NCBI GenBank assembly: GCA_964481825.1
Contig: CAYZUE010000032.1
Span: forward strand, 1 to 14,322
Source: CAYZUE01 sp964481825
GTDB taxonomy: Archaea; Hydrothermarchaeota; Hydrothermarchaeia; Hydrothermarchaeales; JALUUU01
Direction of reading: 5' to 3'
DNA: 14,322 nt
Made by a program: the position numbers and the translations under genes
Part shown: in pieces, positions 1 through 7,336 of the stretch
Position numbering within the stretch: position 1 is the first letter of the stretch
Layout of the letters: the number at the start of each line of letters is the position of its first letter
The notes under the pieces: model-generated
What the model was told of the DNA's origin: nothing
Seen by the model: only the letters and a program-made list of their open reading frames with translations
Database searches by the model: none

Positions 1-1
1 C

Positions 2-628
2 TACGGTTCTGAGGACATGTTTTTTCACAAGAGAGAAGAGATAAAGAGCTTAATTAAAGATGACCATGAAGTCAAAAAAATTGAATTCTTGGATTTTGGG
101 CTACATGTAAATTCTGATGATTTATTATCTGCAGTAATTGATAAGATAAACGCAATGAAAAATTCGGTCGATTGTATTTTCTTAGGATACGGGTATTGTC
201 AGGTTCTAGAAGGTATAGAAGATAAAGTTGACATACCAGTTTTCATGCCGGATGCTCCAGATTGTATTGGAGTATTTTTAACCCCTAAGGGATATGCTGA
301 ACAAAAATCAAAAGAGGCCGGTACTTGGTTCATGACTCATGGTTGGTGTGAAAGAGGTTACGAAGACACTGTTATTAAAGAACTAAGATTGGATACCGTT
401 AAAGACACCCATCCAGGAATTGAGCCTATGGACATCGCTAAAATGCTTTTCAAAAACTATACCAAAGTACTTTATATTGATACATCTACTGGGACTAAGG
501 ATATCGACCATTTACGATCAAAGGAATTCGCAGATGCGTTTGATCTTAAGGTTGATTCTATTGAAGGGACAACAGATTATTTAAAAAATGCATATGAGCG
601 TATGAAGAACCATGAATGCAAAAAATAG
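2..628 (+). CDS. DUF1638 family protein, 5' end cut off by window edge
   Basis: This protein of unknown biochemical role belongs to a family (DUF1638, PF07796) found mostly in methanogens and beside corrinoid methyltransferase genes. Visible family features are the L-H-V stretch near residue 30 (counting from the ATG at 17), a V-D-C-I-F-L-G-Y-G-Y-C block near 52-62, a D-C-I-x-x-F-L-T block near 82-89, a G-T-W-F-M-T-H-G-W block near 102-110, and Y-I-D-T-S near 152-156. The frame stays open through base 2, and the usual N-terminal strand with its I-x-A-C-G motif is missing. The ATG at 17 is therefore probably internal and the gene begins left of the window. Its last 17 bases overlap the next gene, so the two are likely translated together. 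A role as an accessory or substrate-handling factor for the neighbouring UroD-fold methyltransferase is inference from context only. It ends in TAG. Confidence 0.85.
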   Translation, partial: YGSEDMFFHKREEIKSLIKDDHEVKKIEFLDFGLHVNSDDLLSAVIDKINAMKNSVDCIFLGYGYCQVLEGIEDKVDIPVFMPDAPDCIGVFLTPKGYAEQKSKEAGTWFMTHGWCERGYEDTVIKELRLDTVKDTHPGIEPMDIAKMLFKNYTKVLYIDTSTGTKDIDHLRSKEFADAFDLKVDSIEGTTDYLKNAYERMKNHECKK

Positions 629-1706
629 ATTTCAAGCCGCTATCAATAACGAAGAACTTGATAGAGTTCCTTTAGGCTATCTTTTTTTTGGAGCGGCTAA
701 TACTGTCCTTTCCGAATTAAATATGAGTTTTAAAGAAGTTTATTATTCTTCGAAGGGGATGGCAAAAGCACAATTGAAAGCTCTAGAGATGTTTGGGCAT
801 GATAATGTTAATGTACCTTGGGGTTGTCTGAATGTTGAAGCTGAAGCCTTTGGATCCCAACTTGATATTAAAGAAGATAATTATCCCATATCTAAGGGAC
901 ATATCATAAATACCCCCGGAGATATTGATGAATTATCAATCCCTATTCCTGAGAGAAATGGCAGGATGCCTCTTGTTCTTGAAAGCTTAAAACTTTTGAA
1001 CACTGAAGTTGGCGAAACTAATCCCATAATCGGTTTTCTCTCGTCCCCAGCAATAATAGCAACTGAGATTCGAGGGTTTGAAAATATTCTTATGGATACG
1101 ATAAGAGAGCCTAAATTTGTTCACAAGATTTTAAATAAGACTTCTAAATTATGTGAAAACTATATTGCATCCATGATGGAAAATGGGGCGCATGGGATTA
1201 TGATTGAGAATAGTGGTTCTGGGTCCGATGTTTTTTCACCTCCATCTGCTGAAGAGTTCATCATGGGCTATAACAATCCAATTTTAAAAAATATCAATAA
1301 ATTAGGCGGATACTCAATTCTTTACAACAGTTCATCTATGCCTTATATAGATCAAGATATATCTCTTCATCCTGACGTTTATAGTTTTTATATGGGGGAT
1401 CCTGCTGCTATAATGGAAAAACACAGATGGGATTGTCATAAATTCCATAGTAAAATAGGGGCTTGTTCTAAGAGATTTTGTATATCAATGATTAAAGATG
1501 TGTGTTTAATGGGGAATGTTGATCATGCTAATAATATGCTTAATGGGTCTTACAAAGACACTTACAATGAAGCTATGAACTGTCTTAGGAGTGGTAGGGA
1601 TAGGGAAGGAGGTTTTATTCTTTCAACCGGTTGTGAAATTCCTTTTGATACTCCTATTGATAATATGTTAGCTCTTAAAGACGCGGTAACGGATTTTAAA
1701 ATTTAG
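612..1706 (+). CDS. UroD-fold methyltransferase paralogue (MtaA/CmuA-like) lacking canonical Zn ligands
   Basis: The 364-residue protein has the uroporphyrinogen decarboxylase / methylcobamide methyltransferase fold. It opens with M-N-A-K-N-R-F-Q-A-A and D-R-V-P, has P-E-R-N-G-R-M-P near 113-120, G-N-V-D at 301-304 and the C-terminal T-G-C-E-I-P-F-D-T-P at 339-348. In MtaA/MtbA proteins zinc is held by an H-x-C motif plus a distal Cys. Here the distal Cys is kept (C341), but the H-x-C position reads Y238-N-S240. The region just before G-N-V-D is about 20 residues longer than in the paralogue at 6267-7274 and is rich in Cys and His (H271, C275, H276, H279, C285, C290, C298). Methyl transfer to or from a corrinoid protein is likely by family, but CoM may not be the thiol partner. 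The start at 612 overlaps the DUF1638 gene by 17 nt, and the alternative ATG at 616 is out of frame. It converges on the zinc-ribbon gene ending at 1748. No strong terminator hairpin is visible between them. Confidence 0.88.
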   Translation: MNAKNRFQAAINNEELDRVPLGYLFFGAANTVLSELNMSFKEVYYSSKGMAKAQLKALEMFGHDNVNVPWGCLNVEAEAFGSQLDIKEDNYPISKGHIINTPGDIDELSIPIPERNGRMPLVLESLKLLNTEVGETNPIIGFLSSPAIIATEIRGFENILMDTIREPKFVHKILNKTSKLCENYIASMMENGAHGIMIENSGSGSDVFSPPSAEEFIMGYNNPILKNINKLGGYSILYNSSSMPYIDQDISLHPDVYSFYMGDPAAIMEKHRWDCHKFHSKIGACSKRFCISMIKDVCLMGNVDHANNMLNGSYKDTYNEAMNCLRSGRDREGGFILSTGCEIPFDTPIDNMLALKDAVTDFKI

Positions 1707-1747
1707 ATTATATGTCCTTCAATCCATTTTAATATATAAAATTTAAA

Positions 1748-1870
1748 TTAAAGACTTGTTTTCTTAATGAATAAGGTATATTCACAATTTTCGCATGTCC
1801 AATATTCATCATTTCCTTTTTTTTCAAGGTTCATATTTTGATTACAATAATCACAGACTTTATAATACAT
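1748..1870 (-). CDS. 40-residue zinc-ribbon microprotein
   Basis: This small protein starts M-Y-Y-K-V-C and carries two CxxC knuckles (C-D-Y-C at residues 6-9 and C-E-N-C at 27-30), which is the layout of a single zinc ribbon. A longer in-frame reading begins at 1933, but its first 21 residues lie inside the upstream gene and show no family pattern. I choose the ATG at 1870, which overlaps the end of that gene by 11 nt and gives a protein beginning right before the first knuckle. An A/G-rich AAAAAGG abuts the start, so translation probably depends on coupling. It is the last gene of the six-gene methyltransferase operon. Metal binding is inferred from the cysteines. Whether it acts in metal delivery, in protein contact with the two preceding Cys-rich proteins, or in regulation cannot be told. 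Confidence 0.7.
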   Translation of the reverse strand: MYYKVCDYCNQNMNLEKKGNDEYWTCENCEYTLFIKKTSL

Positions 1871-2255
1871 CCTTTTTAACATCCTCGAAAGTGGTGTTAA
1901 GCAACTTCTCAAATTTCTTAAATGTTTCATCATTTATCCTTTTATAAACAAAAGTCTCCGTTTCACATCCTCTTAAATCTTGGTCTAGGATTTCATCCAT
2001 ATTGATAGATTGAGTTGGCTTTAATCCTTCTCCTTTTAATATCCGATCTGAGCACCTCTTATTACAGGAATTAACAGATATCAAGTTACTTGAGGTTATG
2101 CCAGTCATAGACAATAATTTGGGAGTAGTGCCAGTTATGGTAGCTGAAAAAGAAATAATTTCCTGACCATGGTTATCCATTAACTTCTGTATACCCTTTT
2201 CAAGGATAATTCCTCGTTCTCCGAGGGCACCACATGCTATAACACCTATTTTCAT
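1860..2255 (-). CDS. DGC-like putative zinc-binding protein (second of pair)
   Basis: The 131-residue protein opens with M-K-I-G-V-I-A-C-G-A-L-G-E-R-G. This resembles the N-terminal Cys-Gly strand of DGC-domain 'putative zinc-binding' proteins (PF08859-like). The central motif is V-N-S-C64-N-K-R-C68-S-D-R-I-L, matching the place of the family's D-G-C-x-x-x-C motif with Asn-Ser in place of Asp-Gly. Another Cys is at 97. The C-terminal third is charged and probably helical. It overlaps the upstream gene by 4 nt (ATGA) and the downstream zinc ribbon by 11 nt. No good ribosome-binding site precedes it, which fits translational coupling. The family's function is not established. Its place beside RamA and a Zn-dependent methyltransferase suggests zinc handling or corrinoid-protein maturation, which is inference. 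Family assignment is moderate because the motif is divergent. Confidence 0.75.
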   Translation of the reverse strand: MKIGVIACGALGERGIILEKGIQKLMDNHGQEIISFSATITGTTPKLLSMTGITSSNLISVNSCNKRCSDRILKGEGLKPTQSINMDEILDQDLRGCETETFVYKRINDETFKKFEKLLNTTFEDVKKDVL

Positions 2256-2581
2256 GATTTTAATTCAATTATTGCTTTTTTTATACGGGATTCAACCTTT
2301 TTAATGCTAGCATCAGTAACTCGGGGGTACTTTTCAATAAATGTTTTAACATGGGGGTTTATATTTATGGAATCTAAAAATCTTGCAGAGCAACAATTCT
2401 CGCATCCATCTATTACTAATAACTCATTATTCTTTAAAATCTCTTCAAATTCTTTGTAACCAGCAATTAATGGAGTAATAGGGAATTGTCGCATCTTTTC
2501 AGTTTCAGAAATATTACGTAAAGCAGCCCGGACAATCCTACCTGCAGGACTCATACTTGAGCAAGTTATAACATTTAGCAT
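2252..2581 (-). CDS. DGC-domain putative zinc-binding protein (first of pair)
   Basis: The 109-residue protein has the DGC-domain pattern: an N-terminal T-C7-S-S-M-S-P-A-G-R strand-loop followed by a helix, and V-I-D-G-C60-E-N-C63-C64-S-A-R-F-L in the middle. The D-G-C triplet that names the family (PF08859) is intact. Four cysteines (7, 60, 63, 64) could form one metal or redox site. The remainder is a charged helical tail. It starts inside the end of ramA (7-nt overlap), preceded by TTGGAGGC a few bases before the ATG, which is a good ribosome-binding site. The next gene is a divergent paralogue, so this may be a tandem duplication followed by separation of roles. Biochemical function is unknown. 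Linkage to RamA and MtaA/MtbA points to corrinoid methyl transfer. Confidence 0.8.
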   Translation of the reverse strand: MLNVITCSSMSPAGRIVRAALRNISETEKMRQFPITPLIAGYKEFEEILKNNELLVIDGCENCCSARFLDSININPHVKTFIEKYPRVTDASIKKVESRIKKAIIELKS

Positions 2582-4191
2582 AAAGCCTCCAATGTTAGTT
2601 TGTTAAATCTAAAAACCTTTGTTGGACATATCTTTTCACATCTTTTACATGCAGTTCCATTGCATAGTTCCGAAAGGATAACAAATCTTTTTCCCTCTTT
2701 GTCTTCTACTTCTGTTAAGGCTTGTTCTGGACATTCTTTCACACATTTTAAACAGGATGTACATCCTTTGAAAATTCCTATTAATTTTACGCCAATATTT
2801 TCAACAGTAGTTAGTCCTTTATATCCGAGGTCAGGTATGTCACTCTTAGCTTTTCTAATAATTTTCTTAGGTTTTTTCATTTCTGGAACAGGTTGTAAAC
2901 CATATTGAATAAGATATTTATTATATGTGTCTCTTGGCATCCCTTCTGTCCATAAACCAAGTTCGCTTACAAATGAAAATTTAAATGTTTCCGATTTTGC
3001 AAACATAATATGCTTTGATCGTAAGGAATCCGCAAATTGTTGCATCTCATCAAGTACATTAATATCTTTTACTAATTCAATAGCCATAGACAGCGAGGTA
3101 TTTCCAACTTGTACTACTTTATCCATAACAGGTGGGATTAGGTTAACTTTTTGTGCCTTTATGGGATCGACATAAGTTCCCGTAGCTCCAGCCATATATA
3201 CGGACTTTAATTCATTAATAGCTACTCCTGCTTCCTCAAAAAGCGTTCTATGACCTGCAGCTATTGCAGCAGTAGCAGTTAAAGCTTCAATCAAATCTTT
3301 TTCTTTGAAATATGCTCCACCTTGAAGCTTAAGTTTTTTATCAGGGGTTAGAATTTGGGGTGGATTTATCAAACCTTTTTCTATTCCAACTGCTATGGCG
3401 GCAATTACTCCTGTTCCTGTTATCCCTTTAGATTTTATAACACTATCCTCAATAATTTCACCGGTTTTAGGATTAACTATTTGACCTGCCTTCTTTTCTA
3501 ACTCTCCATTAAGAACGTAATTTCTCCAATCAGTATCAACATCACAAATCGCACCTGGAGAAGCTAACATTCCACATTTAATATGCTGTCCCTCAATAGC
3601 TGGGCCAGACGCAGCAGAACCAGTATAAACTTCTCCCTCAAAAATGAGGCTCATCTCAGCGTTAGTTCCATAATCAGTAACTAATGAAATTCCATCTTCA
3701 TCTAATATGCCTGATCTCATCAGCATAGCTAAAGCGTCAGCTCCGATTTCGTGTCTAACTGTTGGAGGAATAATTACTTCAGCCTTAGAATTAACATTTA
3801 GATTAAGTTCTTCCGCTTCAACGACTTTTGCATTTCGATTTGGAACATTTATTTTTAATTTTTTAATCATATTATCTCCAGCATAAGCTAAGTCCCTTAT
3901 TTCAATTCCTTCAAATAGTGATATTTGTATTGGGTTACCACAAGCAGCGATGGTATCAACCTTGTTTAAGTCGATTTGCAATGAACTTAAAAGTTTATTT
4001 ATGGTCTGATTTATTAACGCTGGCGATACATCGAGTCCATTTTCTATGGTAAAGTGCAATTGATCCATTATATTAGCGCCAGGCAATGGATGCCTTAGAG
4101 TTATTGCAGTGGATATTACCTTTCCCCTTTCATCTAGCGCCTGTGCTCTTTCTCCACTTGTACCTAAATCTAAAGCTATTTTGTATCCCAT
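2575..4191 (-). CDS. ramA: RamA-type corrinoid protein reductive activase
   Basis: RamA proteins use ATP to reduce the inactive Co(II) corrinoid of methyltransferase partner proteins back to Co(I). The 538-residue length equals the known family size (about 60 kDa). The ASKHA nucleotide-binding fold is visible as A-L-D-L-G-T-S-G near 6-13, V-T-D-Y-G-T-N-A-E near 171-179, S-G-P-A near 195-198, and the G-A-T-G region near 335-338 (DUF4445/RACo C-terminal family). The C-terminal ferredoxin-like part holds two 4Fe-4S motifs: C477, C480, C483, C487 followed by Pro, and C510, C515, C518, C522 followed by Pro. The last residue is also a Cys. The gene starts 2 nt after the HyuA-like gene stops and overlaps the following DGC gene, so it is within one transcript. 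The cognate corrinoid protein is not in the window. RamA was characterised with methylamine methyltransferases, but the substrate here is open. Confidence 0.93.
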   Translation of the reverse strand: MGYKIALDLGTSGERAQALDERGKVISTAITLRHPLPGANIMDQLHFTIENGLDVSPALINQTINKLLSSLQIDLNKVDTIAACGNPIQISLFEGIEIRDLAYAGDNMIKKLKINVPNRNAKVVEAEELNLNVNSKAEVIIPPTVRHEIGADALAMLMRSGILDEDGISLVTDYGTNAEMSLIFEGEVYTGSAASGPAIEGQHIKCGMLASPGAICDVDTDWRNYVLNGELEKKAGQIVNPKTGEIIEDSVIKSKGITGTGVIAAIAVGIEKGLINPPQILTPDKKLKLQGGAYFKEKDLIEALTATAAIAAGHRTLFEEAGVAINELKSVYMAGATGTYVDPIKAQKVNLIPPVMDKVVQVGNTSLSMAIELVKDINVLDEMQQFADSLRSKHIMFAKSETFKFSFVSELGLWTEGMPRDTYNKYLIQYGLQPVPEMKKPKKIIRKAKSDIPDLGYKGLTTVENIGVKLIGIFKGCTSCLKCVKECPEQALTEVEDKEGKRFVILSELCNGTACKRCEKICPTKVFRFNKLTLEALC

Positions 4192-4193
4192 CT

Positions 4194-6239
4194 TTAATCT
4201 TCTTTTGTAAACAACATTGGTTTTCCTATAGCAATAATTTTTAATCTAGTTTCCAGGAGTATGCCTTTTCCATATCCAGCTTGAGCATGAGCGTATTGAT
4301 CTTCACGTTCCTTTTTTATTTCTAATATATGAGCACCACTTTGAATTGCTCTATTTTTGCACTCAGTACTGTAAAAATTTATTGAATGTTCGACAGCTTC
4401 ACTTAAAGAGCTAAATTCTTTTCTTTCAAATGATGAATGTAAGATACAAGGAGGATCGTCAATATCAGCAAAACCAGGTTTTGGTTTTATTAAAATTTCT
4501 ATGGTTTCAAAAATGCTCCCTGTAATTGCTCCGATAGCATTTCCAACTTCTGCATGTTGCGGTACAATCAATTCAGTGTTTAAAAGTTTAGCAACTTTGG
4601 GTAAATAAGCTTCCGCCGGAGCTCCAATTCCTATAATTTTTTTCTTTAAATCTAAATTGCATTCTATATCATCTCTTCCTTTAGATTCTATCATATTGTT
4701 AAGTAGATATTGACAGATCTTACAGTAAGTAATATCAGATTTACCAATTTGTTCGTAAATTAATTTAGATAAAATTTCGCGAGTTATTTTGTTTGTAACT
4801 GCATTTTTTGCTTCTTTTATGAATTTGTTGCTTGCGAGTCCTATTCGCCGTGATTGTATTTCAACACCTATCCTTGAAGCTTTTTCGTCATATTCAGTGT
4901 ATGAACCTTCATGATGAAGTAAATCTGTGGGAGTAAGACCAATCTGATTAATAATATTTAATTCAAATAGTTTGTCTAGGTCAAATGCATAGGGATTTAT
5001 CCCAAGTAAATCATAAGCCTCATAAAGTGAATGAGGTCCTTTTTTCAAAACTTTTATTAATTTATCTTCTTTTGAAAATATTTTTAATCCACTTACCTTT
5101 TTCATTGCTACTAGGAAATCTGTGGTTTGAATTAGTCCTTTTTTTCTGGGATCTACATAAGGGGGTGGAAAAATTGTTTTTCGCTTTTCCATATTTTTTA
5201 ATTTATCAAAAAAAGTAGGATACAATTCCGAAGCAATGCAGAGGGGTATAACACGTCGAGGGCTTAATTTTACTTTTCGATGGTCCACTATTATCCTACT
5301 ATCACCTCCAACCCCTGAGGTTAAAATATCAATAGCCTTAACTCTAGTTTTCCAGCCTCCTATTGTAGCACCTTTAGAATTAAGATGTGGCCTGCCTTCC
5401 CTCAGAATTGCAATATCTGTTGTAGTTCCCCCAACATCTATTACTAAGGCATCTTTTTCATTTGTTAAAAATTGTGCTCCAATTACACTAGCAGCAGGTC
5501 CGGATAATATTGTTTCGATAGGTCTTTCTGCAGATATTTTCTCACCCATCAAAGATCCATCACCCCTTACTACCATAATTGGTGCCTGAATCTTCTTTGC
5601 ATCAAATACCTTGTTTAATGATTTTATTAATTCAGATATAATAGGGATTAGTTTAGCATTTAGTACTGCAGTTGTTGTTCTCTCATAAAATCCTAATTCC
5701 GATGAAAGTTCATGCCCTGATACCACAGGTAGAGATGCTAACTTATTTACCATCCTCGTTAGGATAATTTCATGCTCAGGATTTCTAATGCTAAGATAAC
5801 TTGAAATGGCAAAAGCATCAACTTTGTCTTTTATATCATTTATAAATAATTTAGCTTTTTCTACATCCAGCTTTTTTAATTCTTCTCCCCCTAACTTGTG
5901 CCCACCATCGATTTCGATATATTCATCAACAGGCAAATCAGGATATGTTTCATGTCCAACTACAATTAATCCAACTCGTCCTCCCTTCCCTTCAACAATG
6001 GAGTTAGTTGCAAGTGTTGTTGATATAGATACTAAAGAGATGTTAGATAAAAGGTTAGAATCTAGTTTATCAATGGAGTTAGAAATGCCTATAGACAGAT
6101 CTTCTCTAGTTGTCAAAGCTTTTGCTTTAGCAAGTGGATTATTTTTTTCTAGATTAACAATAACCGTGTCAGTATATGTCCCTCCAGTATCTACACCTAG
6201 ACCTAGTTTCTTCTGAAATGATTCAGATTGTCCTTTCAT
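4194..6239 (-). CDS. HyuA-like hydantoinase/oxoprolinase family ASKHA ATPase
   Basis: The 681-residue protein matches the HyuA/oxoprolinase N-terminal half. Phosphate-1 loop is G-L-G-V-D-T-G-G-T-Y-T-D near 13-24, then V-R-G-D-G-S-L-M at 224-231, S-G-P-A-A-S at 246-251, phosphate-2 D-V-G-G-T-T-T-D-I at 268-276, and S-G-V-G-G-D-S at 308-314. True hydantoinases and oxoprolinases pair HyuA with a HyuB half. None is adjacent here, and the partners are MtaA/MtbA and RamA. I infer an ATP-driven accessory role in the corrinoid system rather than hydantoin or oxoproline cleavage. The region from about 320 to 460 is more divergent, and the end has an H-A-Q-A-G-Y-G-K-G stretch. The start is supported by GGAG seven bases before the ATG. 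It lies 27 nt after the methyltransferase gene and 2 nt before ramA. Confidence 0.87.
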   Translation of the reverse strand: MKGQSESFQKKLGLGVDTGGTYTDTVIVNLEKNNPLAKAKALTTREDLSIGISNSIDKLDSNLLSNISLVSISTTLATNSIVEGKGGRVGLIVVGHETYPDLPVDEYIEIDGGHKLGGEELKKLDVEKAKLFINDIKDKVDAFAISSYLSIRNPEHEIILTRMVNKLASLPVVSGHELSSELGFYERTTTAVLNAKLIPIISELIKSLNKVFDAKKIQAPIMVVRGDGSLMGEKISAERPIETILSGPAASVIGAQFLTNEKDALVIDVGGTTTDIAILREGRPHLNSKGATIGGWKTRVKAIDILTSGVGGDSRIIVDHRKVKLSPRRVIPLCIASELYPTFFDKLKNMEKRKTIFPPPYVDPRKKGLIQTTDFLVAMKKVSGLKIFSKEDKLIKVLKKGPHSLYEAYDLLGINPYAFDLDKLFELNIINQIGLTPTDLLHHEGSYTEYDEKASRIGVEIQSRRIGLASNKFIKEAKNAVTNKITREILSKLIYEQIGKSDITYCKICQYLLNNMIESKGRDDIECNLDLKKKIIGIGAPAEAYLPKVAKLLNTELIVPQHAEVGNAIGAITGSIFETIEILIKPKPGFADIDDPPCILHSSFERKEFSSLSEAVEHSINFYSTECKNRAIQSGAHILEIKKEREDQYAHAQAGYGKGILLETRLKIIAIGKPMLFTKED

Positions 6240-6266
6240 ATTTTAGCTCCAAAAGCGGTGTTCTAA

Positions 6267-7274
6267 TTATTGTGTTTTTCCAGTAACAGTATCTACCATA
6301 ACTTTAATGTTTTTTGTAGGAGTTAATGGCGATATTGAACATGATGGAGCAACTAATTTTACACCTGCCTTCATCACTGATAATGTATCGTTCCTTACAT
6401 CATCATCAGATCCTCGTAGTAGGTTAGTCACAGCATCTACGTTACCCAATACTGATGCACGGCCTTTGCTTTTTATAACTGCATTTTCAATATTAGATTT
6501 ACTATCAATACTAATACAATCAGTTCCAGATTCAATCATATCGTCAATTATAGGGTCTGCATCTCCGCATATGTGCAATACATTAGGTCCTTTTAATTTT
6601 GAAATAAGTTCTTTATCATATGGTGCGGCAAATTTCACATAGAAATCTGGACCTAAAAGATCAACAGATGCTACCATATCTTCGACAACTACCACATCGG
6701 CGCCATGATCAAACATTGCATTTGCATATTCAGCAATTATATCTGTCGCAATATTAGAAAATGCATGCACAGTTTCTGGTGATTTTATTATCAATCTCAG
6801 TATGTTACTTGGGTCTGCCATATGTGCAGCCAATGAAAAAGGGCCATTTACGTGTCCCATAAGCGGCACTTCATTATCATATTTTTTCTTGAGAATCTCT
6901 AAAGCCTTTAATACTACTGGCATTCTTCCTTTTTCGAGTATATTCTCAGGGATCTCTACATCGTCAGGACTTTCATAGCCTCTAAAAGGAACACTGGGAA
7001 TGGAATTTTTCTTATTTTCCCATTTTATTTCGCATCCTAAAATCTCAGCTTCGACAGTTTGGCAAAAAGGGACACCAATACCTTCTAATCCTGCCTGTTC
7101 CCAAGCAGCAGCTGCAAGTATAGCCATTTTTTCAGGGTCTTTATGCCCTTCAGGCCAAAATACACCTATTTTTTCCATTTGTTCAACTGCAACTGTTTGA
7201 TTTGCACAAGTAACTGATGGACGATCAACTTCCTCCATAACTAATGCTTTTAAAAATCTTTCTCTTGCATTCAT
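6267..7274 (-). CDS. mtaA/mtbA: Zn-dependent methylcobamide:CoM methyltransferase (MtaA/MtbA type)
   Basis: This 335-residue UroD-fold enzyme moves a methyl group from a methylated corrinoid protein to coenzyme M. All three zinc ligands of the family are present: H234 and C236 in L-H-I-C-G, and C312 in P-S-C-S-I-S-P. Other family marks are the M-N-A-R-E-R-F start with D-R-P near 17-19, G-H-V-N-G-P-F near 140-146, and G-N-V-D at 277-280. Length is typical (about 335-340). Linkage to ramA favours the methylamine-type MtbA over methanol MtaA, but MtsA or another donor specificity cannot be excluded by reading. It is the first gene of a six-gene operon. GGGAG lies about 12 nt before the ATG, and a perfect TATAAATA sits about 58 nt upstream. 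The thiol would be CoM only if the host makes CoM, which the window does not show. Confidence 0.88.
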   Translation of the reverse strand: MNARERFLKALVMEEVDRPSVTCANQTVAVEQMEKIGVFWPEGHKDPEKMAILAAAAWEQAGLEGIGVPFCQTVEAEILGCEIKWENKKNSIPSVPFRGYESPDDVEIPENILEKGRMPVVLKALEILKKKYDNEVPLMGHVNGPFSLAAHMADPSNILRLIIKSPETVHAFSNIATDIIAEYANAMFDHGADVVVVEDMVASVDLLGPDFYVKFAAPYDKELISKLKGPNVLHICGDADPIIDDMIESGTDCISIDSKSNIENAVIKSKGRASVLGNVDAVTNLLRGSDDDVRNDTLSVMKAGVKLVAPSCSISPLTPTKNIKVMVDTVTGKTQ

Positions 7275-7328
7275 TATATCTCAAATCTCCCATTATTTTT
7301 TCGCTTAGAAATAAAATCATTAACTTAA

Positions 7329-7336
7329 TATTTATA
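7329..7336 (-). promoter_or_regulatory. TATA box of the methyltransferase operon
   Basis: On the minus strand this reads TATAAATA, the archaeal consensus, centred about 58 nt before the methyltransferase ATG. Transcription would start near 7307 and give a leader of about 33 nt that includes the GGGAG ribosome-binding site at 7287-7291. Confidence 0.6.

Noticed and set aside
626..1706. TAG stops of both plus-strand methyltransferase-module genes (626-628 and 1704-1706) as pyrrolysine codons
   Set aside because: Read-through would add only a few codons before the next stop, and both proteins already reach the normal family end. No internal in-frame TAG is present.
1871..1933. Longer 61-residue form of the zinc-ribbon protein
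   Set aside because: The added part lies wholly within the DGC-like gene in another frame and looks like chance coding. The ATG at 1870 fits the operon overlap pattern.
5236..6216. Long antisense open frames on the plus strand opposite the HyuA-like gene (5236-5589 and 5806-6216)
   Set aside because: They lie opposite a strongly supported gene, have low-complexity Ser/Thr/Pro-rich translations and no family motifs.
4194..6239. Hydantoin or 5-oxoproline degradation enzyme
   Set aside because: No HyuB half or amidohydrolase neighbours, and the operon partners are corrinoid methyltransferase proteins.
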